From Pseudomonas citronellolis (GTDB taxonomy: Bacteria > Pseudomonadota > Gammaproteobacteria > Pseudomonadales > Pseudomonadaceae): 64,000 nucleotides of DNA. The translations under genes and the position numbers were made by a program. Where the stretch lies: assembly GCF_900112375.1 (NCBI RefSeq), contig NZ_FOLS01000002.1:193550-257549 (forward strand), written 5' to 3'. The notes under the pieces were generated by a model. That model ran no database searches. It was not told where the DNA came from and saw nothing but the letters and a program-made list of their open reading frames with translations. Below are positions 1 through 12,803 of this stretch, piece after piece (the stretch's first letter is position 1; every line of letters begins with the position of its first letter).

Positions 1-95
1 TTGGCCGCGGCACCCGGCGGCTCCGGGGTTGACCTTGGCGTTGGCTGTGGCCGCGGTGTATCGGCGTATAACCGCGAACGGTTATACGCCCTACG
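1..95. repeat. Intergenic repeat, family R6 (truncated by window edge)
   Basis: This is the right part of a repeat found again at 14079-14168 and 55609-55738. It shares with the 55.6 kb copy a stretch around GGCGGCTCCGGGG, then CCTTGGCGTTGGCT, and the end ATAACCGCGAACGGTTATNCGCCCTACG. The element runs into the 3' end of fliK, whose TAG stop (91-93 on the minus strand) lies in its last bases. Confidence 0.7.
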
Positions 96-1368
96 CGTAA
101 TAATCCACCATCCCCAACCCACCCAACTGCGGCCGCGCGCGGATTTCGCTGACGCCGCTGAGCACCGGCTCGTCATCGCCCTCCGCGCCCGCCGTGGCCG
201 CGCCGCCGCGGGCGTTGCCCTGCTGCTGGCCCTGCCCCTGCCAACCGCGGGCCAGGGACTGGTCGGAGACGTTGACGTTGACCTGGTTCATGCCCTGCTG
301 GCCGAGCATCTCGCGCAGGCGGTGCTGCTGGCTGTCCAGGGCCTCGCGCACGCCGGCGCTGGCGCTGGCGAAGGTCACCTGGGTCTGGTCGCTGGTCATG
401 TGGATGCGCACCTCCAGGCGCCCGAGGTCGGCCGGCTCCATCTGGATGTCGGCGGACTTCAGGTTCTGGCTGGACATCCACATCACCCGGTCCACCACCT
501 GGTCGGTCCAGCCGTTCTGCTGCATGGCCACCGGCTGGCCGGGCACCTGCGGGTTGACCGGGCGGCTGGTGAGCGCCTGCGGGGTGCCGTTGAGCGCCTG
601 GGTCATGGCCTCCAGGCGATGGGCGAAGGCCTCGTTGCGCGTCTCGGTCTTGGGCTGGCCGACGCTGTCGGCCAGTTGCCCGGCCAGTTCGTCGGCGGCG
701 CCAGCCGTCTTGGTCTCGATCGAGCCCTGGGCGTCCTTGAGGCCGGCCAGCAGGCTGCTCATGTCCAGCTTGGCGTCACCCTTGCCCTGGTCGTCGGCCA
801 GCTTGAGGTTGATTTCGCCCTTGCCGGCGGTGGGCAGCTGCAGGGCCTGGGTCACCTCCTCGGCGCCCGCCTCCGGCAACAGGGCCACACCCTGGGCCTG
901 GTTGAGCTTCTGCAGGTCGCCATCGCTGTTGGCGGCATTGAGCTGGGCCTGGCCGAGCTGCGTGGCGTTGTCCTGCACCGTCGGCTGCACGCCCATGGCC
1001 AGCGCCAGCAGCGGATCGAGGCTGGGGTCGGGCGGCTGCTGGCCGTCGTCGTCCGCCGACGCCTGCTCCTGGGCCGGCAAGGGCTTGCCGCCATCGGCAA
1101 CCTTTGGCTGCTCGCTGCCGGCTTCCGGCGCCTTGGCGCTGTCCTTGGCCGGCGCGTCGTCCTGCGCGCGCGGCTTGTCGCCCTTGGCCTTGGCCTGGGC
1201 CTGCGGGCGCTCCTTGGCCGCCGGCCGGCTTTCCTGGGCGTACACGTCGGCGAAGCTGGAACCCTTGTCGTTGCTGGTGTTGGCCGAATCCTGCGCGGCC
1301 CTGGACGGGGATGTCCGGGGGCTCGCTGGCGGGCTCGGCGAAAGTAGGATGTCCGGGGCGACAGCCAT
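91..1368 (-). CDS. fliK: Flagellar hook-length control protein FliK
   Basis: 425 aa from the ATG at 1368, which has GGAGA at good spacing; an upstream in-frame start would add 15 Arg/Lys-rich residues without support. The long N-terminal half is low complexity and rich in Ala, Gln, Pro and Asp. The C-terminal Flg_hook domain (about residues 303-372) carries the ADLGRLEVRI core and a Gln-rich segment. FliK is secreted by the flagellar export apparatus and, when the hook reaches its length, switches FlhB specificity from hook to filament substrates. It is followed upstream by hptB, hsbR and hsbA on the same strand, the order I recall from P. putida. The stop codon sits inside an intergenic repeat. 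Confidence 0.88.
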   Translation of the reverse strand: MAVAPDILLSPSPPASPRTSPSRAAQDSANTSNDKGSSFADVYAQESRPAAKERPQAQAKAKGDKPRAQDDAPAKDSAKAPEAGSEQPKVADGGKPLPAQEQASADDDGQQPPDPSLDPLLALAMGVQPTVQDNATQLGQAQLNAANSDGDLQKLNQAQGVALLPEAGAEEVTQALQLPTAGKGEINLKLADDQGKGDAKLDMSSLLAGLKDAQGSIETKTAGAADELAGQLADSVGQPKTETRNEAFAHRLEAMTQALNGTPQALTSRPVNPQVPGQPVAMQQNGWTDQVVDRVMWMSSQNLKSADIQMEPADLGRLEVRIHMTSDQTQVTFASASAGVREALDSQQHRLREMLGQQGMNQVNVNVSDQSLARGWQGQGQQQGNARGGAATAGAEGDDEPVLSGVSEIRARPQLGGLGMVDYYA

Positions 1369-1441
1369 CGGCGATCTCCGTTTTCGTTTGCGTCGATGAC
1401 ACGGAGATAGCAAGGGCCGGGCCAGTTTCCCGGATCGCTCG

Positions 1442-1792
1442 TCAGGAACGCTGCAGGCGCTGCTGGCGCAGGAGGATGCGGACGATGGCGAACTCGCGCT
1501 CGACCTGCTCGATCAGCCCGGCGGCCTTGGCCATGTCGCCCTGCCGGGCGGCGTCTTCCAGGCGCTTGCACAGCGCGGCCAGGGCCGGCGCGCCCATGTT
1601 CCCGCAGCTGCCCTTGAAGCTGTGCGCGGCATGGCGCAGGGCCTGGCCGTCGAGTTCCGCCAGGGCCTCGTGGAGGTTGCGCAGGCGCTCTTCGGAGTCG
1701 CCGATGAAGGTGTCCAGCAACAGCGGAAACTCTTCCGCCATCACCTCCCGCAAAGCCTTCAGCACGGCATCGTCGAGATGCACATCGGACAT
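1442..1792 (-). CDS. hptB: Histidine phosphotransfer protein HptB
   Basis: 116-aa single HPt domain. The phospho-acceptor is His57 in HSFKGSCGNMG, the classical HPt motif. The start at 1792 has GGGAG upstream. In P. aeruginosa HptB receives phosphate from several hybrid kinases, including PA1611, SagS and ErcS', and passes it to the receiver of HsbR. The neighbouring hsbR and hsbA, in operon order, support this assignment rather than a generic HPt protein. HptB output feeds motility and rsmY expression in the known system; that role here is inferred from synteny. Confidence 0.88.
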   Translation of the reverse strand: MSDVHLDDAVLKALREVMAEEFPLLLDTFIGDSEERLRNLHEALAELDGQALRHAAHSFKGSCGNMGAPALAALCKRLEDAARQGDMAKAAGLIEQVEREFAIVRILLRQQRLQRS

Positions 1793-1845
1793 TCGCTCGC
1801 TCCCTGGCTACCCATGGCCAGGGCCGGCGCACGGGAAGTGCCGGA

Positions 1846-3546
1846 TTATGCCTGAGCGGACCAGAAAAACTCCACGGACACCGACTTGCCGTCCGCCGAC
1901 CACTGGCAGCGGTCGGCCAGGCTGCGCACCAGGGTCAGGCCGCGGCCGCTGAAGGAGCCCGGCGCGCAGTGCGCCTGGGCCTGCAGCACGGCATTGACGT
2001 CGAAGCCGTTGCCGCTGTCCTCCACCCGCACCAGCAGGCGGCCGCCGTCGCCATGGGGGGCGAGGTCGATGTGGAAGCGCACGAAGCCGTGGTCGAGGCT
2101 TTCCAGGCGCTTGCGACGCTCCTCGTAGTAGCGGGCGAAGCCCTGGGCGTCGCACTTCAGGCGCGACTCCAGGCCCATCACGCCGTGCTCCAGGGCATTG
2201 GAATAGAGCTCGGCGAGCACCGTGTACAGCGCCCCGCCGCGGGGGCGCAGGTCATGCACCTCCATCAGCAGCTGCAACAGGAACGGCAGGGGGTTGAAGT
2301 GACGCAGCGTAGGGGAGCGGAATTCGAAGCTGCAGGACCAGTCCTGGGTGCCGCCCAGCCCGCTCTCGGAGAAGGCCAGCGGCGGCCGCTGCAGGCTGGC
2401 ATCGGGCACCAGGGCCACCTCCAGCATGCTCAGGTCGTCCTGGGCCTCGCCGCGGAAGCGCACCAGCGCCGCCTTCACCCCGTCGAACAGCCGCGAAGCG
2501 TCGCGCTGCTCCTCGAACACCTGGCGCAGGCGCTGCTCGCCGAACATCTCGCCCTGCGGGTTGCGCGCCTCCAGCACGCCGTCGGAGAACAGCAACACGC
2601 GGTCGCCGTCCTCCATGGGGAAGACTTCGCAAGCCTCGTCGAAGGCCGCCGGCTCCAGGATGCCCAGCGGCAGGTGGCGCGACACCAGGGGCTGCAGTTC
2701 GCGGCCCTGGCGGAACAGGTAGCCGTCGGGCAGCCCGCCGTTCCACACCTCCAGCAGGCCGCGCTGGAAGCTCAGGTTGAGCATGCTGGCGCAGCAGAAC
2801 ACGCCCACCGGCAGGATGCGCTTCAGCTTGGCGTTCATCTCGCGGAGGATGTCGGCGATCGGGTAGCCCTTGGCGGTCATGCCGTAGAACACCTCGGCCA
2901 GCGGCATGGCACCGATGGCCGCCGGCAGGCCGTGGCCGGTGAAGTCGCCGAGCAGCACGTGCATGCCGCCGGAGGGCTTGTAGGCGGCCAGCAGCAGGTC
3001 GCCGTTGAACAGCGCGAAGGGCGATTGCAGGTAGCGGATGTTCGGCGCGTTCAGGCAGCCGGAATGCGCCACCTTGTCGAACACCGCCTTGGCTACCCGC
3101 TGCTCGTTGAGCAGGTGCTCGTTGTGCCGGGCGATCAGGTCGCGTTGCGCCAGCACCTCGCGCTGCAGGTGGTGCAGGCGGCCCATGGCGCGGATCTTGG
3201 CTTCGAGGATCACCCGGTTGTAGGGCTTGGAGAGGAAGTCGTCGCCGCCGGCCTCCAGGCTCTGCACCAGGGCCTCGGTCTCGGTCAGCGAGGTGAGGAA
3301 GATGATCGGCACCAGCTCCTCGCCGGCCTGGCGGCGGATCCGCCGGGCCGCCTCGAAGCCGTCCATCACCGGCATCAGGGCATCCATCAGCACCAACTGC
3401 GGGCGCTCCTGCTCGAACAGCGCCAGGGCCTCCAGGCCGTTGGCGGCGGTCAGCACGCGGTGGCCCTGGCGGCTGACGATGGTGGACAGCAGCAGGCGGT
3501 CGGCGGCGTTGTCGTCGGCGATCAGGACCGTGAGGAAGTTGGCCAT
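1846..3546 (-). CDS. hsbR: Response regulator/PP2C phosphatase/anti-sigma kinase HsbR
   Basis: 566 aa from ATG 3546; a GTG three codons upstream (3555) is the alternative. There are three modules. An N-terminal receiver holds the acidic DD pair near residue 11, phospho-acceptor Asp55 in LVLMDALMPVMDG and Lys in LSKPYN. A central SpoIIE/PP2C-type phosphatase shows GDFTGHGLPAA and FSDGVLEARN. A C-terminal HATPase_c domain has ELYSNALEHGV and a GRGL motif. In P. aeruginosa HsbR phosphorylates or dephosphorylates the anti-sigma antagonist HsbA according to HptB signalling. The gene begins just after the hsbA stop, so the two are probably translated together. Confidence 0.9.
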   Translation of the reverse strand: MANFLTVLIADDNAADRLLLSTIVSRQGHRVLTAANGLEALALFEQERPQLVLMDALMPVMDGFEAARRIRRQAGEELVPIIFLTSLTETEALVQSLEAGGDDFLSKPYNRVILEAKIRAMGRLHHLQREVLAQRDLIARHNEHLLNEQRVAKAVFDKVAHSGCLNAPNIRYLQSPFALFNGDLLLAAYKPSGGMHVLLGDFTGHGLPAAIGAMPLAEVFYGMTAKGYPIADILREMNAKLKRILPVGVFCCASMLNLSFQRGLLEVWNGGLPDGYLFRQGRELQPLVSRHLPLGILEPAAFDEACEVFPMEDGDRVLLFSDGVLEARNPQGEMFGEQRLRQVFEEQRDASRLFDGVKAALVRFRGEAQDDLSMLEVALVPDASLQRPPLAFSESGLGGTQDWSCSFEFRSPTLRHFNPLPFLLQLLMEVHDLRPRGGALYTVLAELYSNALEHGVMGLESRLKCDAQGFARYYEERRKRLESLDHGFVRFHIDLAPHGDGGRLLVRVEDSGNGFDVNAVLQAQAHCAPGSFSGRGLTLVRSLADRCQWSADGKSVSVEFFWSAQA

Positions 3547-3558
3547 GACCGCCACGGC

Positions 3559-3864
3559 TCAGGAAATGCGGAACAGTTGTTCGAAGTTGGAGATGGAGAG
3601 GATCTTGCGCACGTCCGGGCTGCAGTGCGCCAGGCTGATCTGCGCATGTTCGCCGCCGGCGTGGTCGCGCAGCAGCAGGAGCATGCCCAGCGCCGAGCTG
3701 TCCAGGTAGGTGGCGCCCTTGAGGTCGACGACGTAGCGCCGCGGGGTGGTCTCGACGCGCTCGTAGGCGTCGCGGAATTCCTGGTGCGCACCGAAGTCGA
3801 AGCGGCCCTGAACGACGATGGTCAGTTCCTGGCCGTCGGCCGAAGGTACGGATGTGATGGCCAT
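3559..3864 (-). CDS. hsbA: Anti-sigma factor antagonist HsbA (STAS domain)
   Basis: 101 aa from ATG 3864, preceded by GGGAGG; an in-frame start ten codons upstream lacks this. The single STAS domain carries the conserved phospho-serine region YLDSSALG, with Ser56 at the position phosphorylated in characterised HsbA. In P. aeruginosa unphosphorylated HsbA binds the anti-sigma factor FlgM, and phosphorylated HsbA binds the diguanylate cyclase HsbD, so the protein chooses between swimming and biofilm. It is the first gene of the hsbA-hsbR-hptB-fliK unit. Confidence 0.9.
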   Translation of the reverse strand: MAITSVPSADGQELTIVVQGRFDFGAHQEFRDAYERVETTPRRYVVDLKGATYLDSSALGMLLLLRDHAGGEHAQISLAHCSPDVRKILSISNFEQLFRIS

Positions 3865-4078
3865 GGAGGCCTCCCTGCTGAATGAACTGCGCATGCTGGG
3901 GAAGATTTAGCAGCTAGTCCGCGGCCCGGCAACCTCGATGAACGCCGGTACGCAAAGGTTCGCTCCGGCCGACAAATGGACCGCCGGTCATTGCCCGGTC
4001 AAGGAATGGATTTACCCTGTAAAGGTGCGGAGGGGACCGCACCTGCCAAGGAGCATTTCGAAGATCGAGGGGGGAGCC

Positions 4079-4792
4079 ATGATCATCCACCGTCTGCTGC
4101 TGGGCGCCACGCTGTGCGCCAGCCTGGCCGCCAATGCCCAGGTCATGCAGCGCCAGCTCGGCGACTTCGACCTCAAGCTCGCCACCTCGCCGGCCCGCAG
4201 CATGGCCCAGGGCCTGGTCCAGCCCGGCGGCCTGGACAGCCTGCACGGCGGGCTCGACGCCAGCCACGACTCGGGCTGGTACTTCGGCGGCTGGGCCGCC
4301 AACCTGGAGCCGGACAAGCCCACCGAAGTCGACTCCTACGCCGGCTTCAAGCGCCCGCTGGGCAGTGGCCACCTCGGCTACGAGCTGGGCAGCATCCGCT
4401 ACGTGCACCCGCAGCGGCCGGACCTGGACACCCAGGACGTCTACGGCGGCCTGTCGATCTTCGGCAGCCGCCTGGGCGCCGCCTACAGCAACAGCGCCGG
4501 GCGCAGCAGCGCCACCCTGTTCGCCGACCTGGGCCTGACGCCGCCGCTGGGCTTCGACCTGACGCTGAAATACGCCAGCTACAGCCTGGAAAACCCGGTG
4601 AGCGTGACCAATGGCTACGTCAGCGGCTTCAACGACTGGTCGGTGAACCTCAGCCGCCCCTGGCTGGGCCTGGACCTGAACTTCTCCTACAGCGGCAGCA
4701 GCCTGAGCGGGACGGACTGCAGCGCCTATTCGGGGCACAACGCCTACTGCGACAGCGCCGTGACCTTCAAGGCGTCGCGGTCGTTCTTCTGA
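4079..4792 (+). CDS. TorF-family putative porin
   Basis: 237 aa from ATG 4079, chosen because GAGGGGGG lies just upstream and the product then begins with a signal peptide (MIIHRLLLGATLCASLAANA). The mature part alternates short hydrophobic and polar stretches with aromatic girdle residues and ends SRSFF, with a C-terminal Phe as in outer-membrane beta-barrels. The overall pattern matches the TIGR02001 (gcw_chp/TorF) family, whose substrate is unknown. It stands alone, divergent from hsbA. No regulator was identified. Confidence 0.7.
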   Translation: MIIHRLLLGATLCASLAANAQVMQRQLGDFDLKLATSPARSMAQGLVQPGGLDSLHGGLDASHDSGWYFGGWAANLEPDKPTEVDSYAGFKRPLGSGHLGYELGSIRYVHPQRPDLDTQDVYGGLSIFGSRLGAAYSNSAGRSSATLFADLGLTPPLGFDLTLKYASYSLENPVSVTNGYVSGFNDWSVNLSRPWLGLDLNFSYSGSSLSGTDCSAYSGHNAYCDSAVTFKASRSFF

Positions 4793-4808
4793 GCCTGCGC
4801 GGATAATC

Positions 4809-5117
4809 GCGGACGGAGTCCGCTCCTACGGTTCCAGGAGACACGGGCGTAGGAGCAACTGTCTTGCCGGCTGCACCGAGACGCTTTTCGTAGGATGGGT
4901 TGAGCCTTGGCGAAACCCATGCGGTTGCGGTGATGGGTATCGCTTCGCTCAACACCATCCTACGAAAAGCCATGCTCGCTCATGCGGTAGGACCTTGTCC
5001 GCGATGGCCGGACGTATCGGCGCGATTCGCGGATGAGATCCGCTCCTGCGGGTTGCCCCATACGCCACAGCCATGTAGGAGCGCGCCCTGCGCGCGATTC
5101 GCGGGCAGGGCCCGCTC
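4809..5117. repeat. Cluster of intergenic palindromic repeats (R4, R3, R2)
   Basis: The gap 4793-5152 has no gene and is largely repeats. An R4 unit (GCGGACGGAGTCCGCTCCTAC) is at 4809-4829. A full R3 unit is at 4889-4964; it starts GTAGGATGGGTTGAG, ends CTCAACACCATCCTACG and has inner GAAACCCAT / ATGGGTATCG arms. An R2 unit is at 5075-5117 (GTAGGAGCGCGCCCTGCGCGC then GCGGGCAGGGCCCGCTC). They resemble Pseudomonas REP sequences. Confidence 0.8.
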
Positions 5118-5152
5118 GATCACCGGGGAGGCATGGCATTTCCCTCGACCGC

Positions 5153-6151
5153 CTACAACCGCTCCCGATACTCCCCCGGCGTCACCCCGAACCAGCGACG
5201 GAAGGCGCGGAAGAAGTTGCTCGGCTCGGAGAACCCCAGCAGGTAGGCGATCTCCAGCAGCGTCATGTGCGGCGTCGCCAGGTACTGCTGGGCCAGCTCG
5301 CGGCGGGTGTCGTCGAGCAGTTGCTGGTAGCTGCTGCCCTCCTCCTGCAAGCGCCGCTGCAGAGTGCGCTCGGACAAGTGGAGGATTTCCGCCACCACCT
5401 CGCGCCGCGGCTCGCCCTGGGGCAGCAGGCGGCACAGCACCTGGCGCGTCTGGTGGCTGAAGCGGCTGCTGCCGAAGCGCGCCAGGTACTCGCCGGCGAA
5501 ACGGTCATGCAGGCGCGCCAGTTCGGCGTTGGCCGTCGGCAGCGGCGCATTCATGTCCTCGTGGGAAAACAGCATGGCGCACTGCCCGTGGCCATGGCTG
5601 AGCGGCGCCTGGAACAGCGCCTGGTAGGGCGCCAGGTCGACCGGCGGTTCGCCCGCCAGGCGGACCTCCAGCGGGCGGATGTCGCGCCCGGTGATCCAGC
5701 GCACCAGGGCGATCATGCTGGCCAGCGCGCTCTCCGCGCTCTGCCGCGGCGGCAACAGGCGGTCGCCGTGCACCTGCACGCTGTACAGGCAGCCCTCGGG
5801 CAGGCGGCGGAAACTCACGTCCGCCCCCTCGGCGATGATCCGCTGGTAACGCTCCAGGCGCTCGAAGGCCTCGGCCAGGTTGCGGCTGGACATCATCGAA
5901 TAGCCCAGCACCGGGAACGCCGGGGTGTGCACGCGGGCGAAATTGAGGGCGATGGCCGGGTTGCCGCTGCGCTGCACGGCCAGCTGCCACAGGCGCGTCA
6001 TGTCGTCCTGGGGGAAGCGTGCATCGGGTTCGGCCAGGGCCGCCAGGTCCAGCCCCAGCTCGGCGAACAGCTCGCGGCCGTCCAGCCCCTCCAGCTCGAT
6101 GGCGAGGAGGATCCCACGAACCCAACTGGACAGAGTGGTACGCTCAGGCAT
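5153..6151 (-). CDS. AraC-family transcriptional regulator (arabinose-binding-domain type)
   Basis: 332 aa from ATG 6151; a start ten codons upstream is possible. The N-terminal two thirds match the Arabinose_bd ligand domain found in OruR/ArgR-type Pseudomonas regulators. The C-terminal region (about 235-332) is a double helix-turn-helix with LSERTLQRRLQEEG and LGFSEPSNFFRAFRRWFGVTPGEYR. The effector is unknown. It is divergent from the Mpo1-like gene at 6281, with about 130 bp between them. Confidence 0.82.
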   Translation of the reverse strand: MPERTTLSSWVRGILLAIELEGLDGRELFAELGLDLAALAEPDARFPQDDMTRLWQLAVQRSGNPAIALNFARVHTPAFPVLGYSMMSSRNLAEAFERLERYQRIIAEGADVSFRRLPEGCLYSVQVHGDRLLPPRQSAESALASMIALVRWITGRDIRPLEVRLAGEPPVDLAPYQALFQAPLSHGHGQCAMLFSHEDMNAPLPTANAELARLHDRFAGEYLARFGSSRFSHQTRQVLCRLLPQGEPRREVVAEILHLSERTLQRRLQEEGSSYQQLLDDTRRELAQQYLATPHMTLLEIAYLLGFSEPSNFFRAFRRWFGVTPGEYRERL

Positions 6152-6280
6152 CTCGGTTCTTCTTGTTGTCGGCGCGCGCAAGGAATGGCGGGGTCGGATA
6201 CTAAACTGGCTGCAGGGGTCATCTGCAAGTCATCGGCCGCCTTCGTAGACTGCGGCCATCACAACAACAGGAGGTGCGCC

Positions 6281-6598
6281 ATGACCACCCACACCGCCGA
6301 GCGTTTCCACAGCTTCGCCGAGTTCTACCCCTTCTACCTGCAGGAACACAGCAACCCCACCTGCCGCCGCCTGCACTACGTGGGCAGCCTGCTGGTACTG
6401 GCGATCCTCGCCTACGCCATCGTCAGCGGCAACCTGCTGTGGCTCATCGCCCTGCCCTTCGCCGGCTACGGCTTCGCCTGGGTCGGCCACTTCGTCTTCG
6501 AAAAGAACCGCCCGGCCACCTTCAAGTACCCGCTGTGGTCGTTCATGGGCGACTGGGTGATGCTCAGGGATGCCTTTACGGGGCGGATTAGGTTCTGA
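6281..6598 (+). CDS. Mpo1-like (DUF962) membrane protein
   Basis: 105 aa, ATG 6281 with GGAGG upstream. The sequence shows FAEFYPFYLQEHSNPTCRRLHYVG, two hydrophobic helices (about 36-70) and the motif GHFVFEKNRPATF. These fit the DUF962/Mpo1 family; yeast Mpo1 is an Fe(II)-dependent dioxygenase acting on 2-hydroxy fatty acids. The His of the HxxxxH-like N-terminal segment and of GHFVFEKN are retained. The bacterial role is not established. A family R1 repeat follows the stop. Confidence 0.75.
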   Translation: MTTHTAERFHSFAEFYPFYLQEHSNPTCRRLHYVGSLLVLAILAYAIVSGNLLWLIALPFAGYGFAWVGHFVFEKNRPATFKYPLWSFMGDWVMLRDAFTGRIRF

Positions 6599-6610
6599 GG
6601 TTGCAGCGGT

Positions 6611-6655
6611 TTGCTCGCGAGCGACATGGGTTCGCGAGCAAGCTCGCTCCTACGA
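6611..6655. repeat. REP-like repeat, family R1
   Basis: This short imperfect palindrome ends TTCGCGAGCAAGCTCGCTCCTACG. It lies between the convergent Mpo1-like and helicase genes and may act as a shared 3' hairpin. Confidence 0.75.
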
Positions 6656-6672
6656 AAAGCATGAAGCGTGAT

Positions 6673-11001
<4,329 letters not shown>

Positions 11002-11272
11002 GGACACCAATATGGTGGCGGCGGGCATGGCCCTCAAGCACCGCCGATCGTGGCTTACCTGGCGCGGCGCAGGCATCGCGTGGCCAGGTCATGGGGGACC
11101 GAAGGAAACAGCCTTAGCACTCTACACAAACGACAGCGCCCCTCGGAGATCACCTACAAGCAGTACGGGCATGTCATAACAACGCGTCCCCTTATCATCT
11201 CGGCGCATCACGAATCGCGCACTGACTTCCTACCAGGACAGGGCGCCCAGCCCGCCCTGGAGGACATTTCGT
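11002..11272. other. Divergent intergenic region without recognised gene
   Basis: This 271-bp spacer lies between the helicase start and the DUF4388 gene. It must hold both promoters. I see no clear inverted repeat, terminator or RNA motif; the stretch at 11170-11235 is somewhat less GC-rich and is the likeliest promoter for the GTPase operon. Confidence 0.4.
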
Positions 11273-11878
11273 TTGGCAATTTTCGGCAAGCTCTCCGACT
11301 TCCCGCTCGCGGAAGTCCTGTCGGTCATCGGCAAGCGCGCAGGCCAGCTGACGCTTGAAGAACCGGACGGCAGGCGGCTCCGCCTGCGGCTGCAGAACGA
11401 ACAGCTGCTCGGCCTGACCCTCGAACAACCGCTCGGCGAGCCAGGCGAGATCAAGCGGGCCTTGCAGTCGATCGGCGACGCCAGCTTTCACTTCGAACCC
11501 ACGCCGCCCATGGAGGCGAAACCCGGCCAGCGCCTGCCCATCGACCAGGTGCTCGCCAGCCTGGCGCCATCGTCCCGGGCGGAGCCGTCGGTGCACCCGG
11601 ACACGCGCTTCGTGCTGATCCGCGGGCGCACGGTCACGCTGCCGGCCGAACTCGACGCCTTCCTGGCCAGGGCCATGCCCCTGCTGGCCGAGGGTTGCAG
11701 CGCGCGGCAGCTGGCCCAGGCGCTGAAGCTGGAAGTCCGCGAGACCTGCGCATCCCTGCAGCACCTGCGGGAGATCAAGAAAATCTGGCCGGTGCGCGCC
11801 CACGAGAGCGCCGGCGCATCGACCCGGCATGCCAACCCCACCCTCGCCAGCCGTCTGAAGAGGCTCTTCCGTCCATGA
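11273..11878 (+). CDS. DUF4388 domain protein, first gene of a GTPase/roadblock operon
   Basis: 201 aa from a TTG start at 11273, preceded by GGAGGA (11259-11264) at 8-nt spacing; no ATG or GTG gives a better start. The N-terminal about 80 residues (GKLSDFPLAEVLSVIGKRAGQLTLEE) match DUF4388 (PATAN-type), a module that occurs in bacterial signalling proteins such as receiver or GTPase-linked proteins. The C-terminal half may be a winged helix (ARQLAQALKLEVRETCASLQHLREI). Its TGA overlaps the next ATG (ATGA), so it is translationally coupled to the small GTPase. Confidence 0.72.
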   Translation: MAIFGKLSDFPLAEVLSVIGKRAGQLTLEEPDGRRLRLRLQNEQLLGLTLEQPLGEPGEIKRALQSIGDASFHFEPTPPMEAKPGQRLPIDQVLASLAPSSRAEPSVHPDTRFVLIRGRTVTLPAELDAFLARAMPLLAEGCSARQLAQALKLEVRETCASLQHLREIKKIWPVRAHESAGASTRHANPTLASRLKRLFRP

Positions 11879-12429
11879 ACCAGGACAGCGCACATCCGAT
11901 CAAGGTCGTCGTCTCCGGGCCCGTGGGCTCGGGAAAGACCACCCTGATCCGCAACCTCTCGCAAATCCCCGTCGTCGACACCGAGGTGCCCAGCAGCGAA
12001 GCCATCGGCAAGGCGAACACCACTGTAGCGCTGGACTTCGGCCGGATCACCCTGGGCGCCACCGACATCCATCTGTTCGGCACGCCCGGCCAGGAGCGCT
12101 TCAGCTTCATGTGGGAACTGCTCAGCGAAGGCGCCGACGGCCTGGTGCTGATGCTGGCCGCCGACCACCCGGAACAGTTCGGCCAGGCCCGCAGCATCCT
12201 CGAAGCGATCACCAGCGTGCAGCCGGTGCCCTTCATCGTTGCCCTCACCCACTGCGACGCCGACGACCAGGCCTGGGTGCCGGCCGAGGTCGCCGCCTAC
12301 TTCGACCTGCCACCGCAGCACGTCATCGCCACGGACGCCCGCGACCGGCAGAGCGCCTGCGATGTTCTGGTACAGCTGCTGGCCAACGACGCCCCATCAC
12401 CCGACCCCCACCACGGAGAAACCCCATGA
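11875..12429 (+). CDS. Small Ras-like GTPase (MglA/Srp-type)
   Basis: 184 aa. The P-loop is GPVGSGKT (15-22), a G3-like motif is FGTPGQERF (68-76), and the G4 position reads THCD instead of the usual NKxD, with a VIATDARD segment where G5 is expected. Single-domain bacterial GTPases of this kind are normally paired with roadblock proteins acting as GAPs, as MglA with MglB. The next gene is a roadblock protein, overlapping by ATGA. A polarity or motility switch role is inference. The altered G4 could mean relaxed base specificity. Confidence 0.78.
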   Translation: MNQDSAHPIKVVVSGPVGSGKTTLIRNLSQIPVVDTEVPSSEAIGKANTTVALDFGRITLGATDIHLFGTPGQERFSFMWELLSEGADGLVLMLAADHPEQFGQARSILEAITSVQPVPFIVALTHCDADDQAWVPAEVAAYFDLPPQHVIATDARDRQSACDVLVQLLANDAPSPDPHHGETP

Positions 12430-12794
12430 CCCGACAAGAACGCCTGCAAGCCGAACTCGACCGCCTCCGGCAGTCGGTCCCCAGCATCCGCGGGGTGCTG
12501 CTCGGTAGCCTGGACGGCATGCCCATCGTCGACGCCATCAGCGACCATGGCATCGAGCCGGCGCGCATCGCAGCCATGGCCGCCGCCGCCCTGGGCGTGG
12601 GCCGGCGCATCGGCGAAACCCTCAAGAGCGGCGCGATGAAGGAACTGAGCCTGCTGGCGGAAGACGGCCGGGTGTTCATCCACCTGGCCGGCGACAAGGC
12701 CTGCCTGGCGATCGTCGCCGCGCGCGACAGCAACGTGGGCCTGATCAACCTCGAAGTGGCGGACAGCCTCGCCACGCTCGACGGCATTCTCTGA
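12426..12794 (+). CDS. Roadblock/LC7 domain protein (MglB-like)
   Basis: 122 aa. The sequence RQSVPSIRGVLLGSLDGMPIVD, then ELSLLAEDGRVFIHLAGDKACLAIVA, is a single Roadblock/LC7 fold, as in MglB GTPase-activating proteins. It overlaps the GTPase stop by four bases, so the two are made together, as expected for partners that form a GAP complex. It is followed nine bases later by the protoglobin gene. No paralogue is visible in the window. Confidence 0.82.
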   Translation: MTRQERLQAELDRLRQSVPSIRGVLLGSLDGMPIVDAISDHGIEPARIAAMAAAALGVGRRIGETLKSGAMKELSLLAEDGRVFIHLAGDKACLAIVAARDSNVGLINLEVADSLATLDGIL

Positions 12795-12803
12795 GGAGCC
12801 CCC

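Noticed and set aside
1-1347. Long plus-strand open frame antisense to fliK
   Set aside because: It lies opposite a clear FliK gene, has no ribosome site or family match, and is a product of high-GC codon bias.
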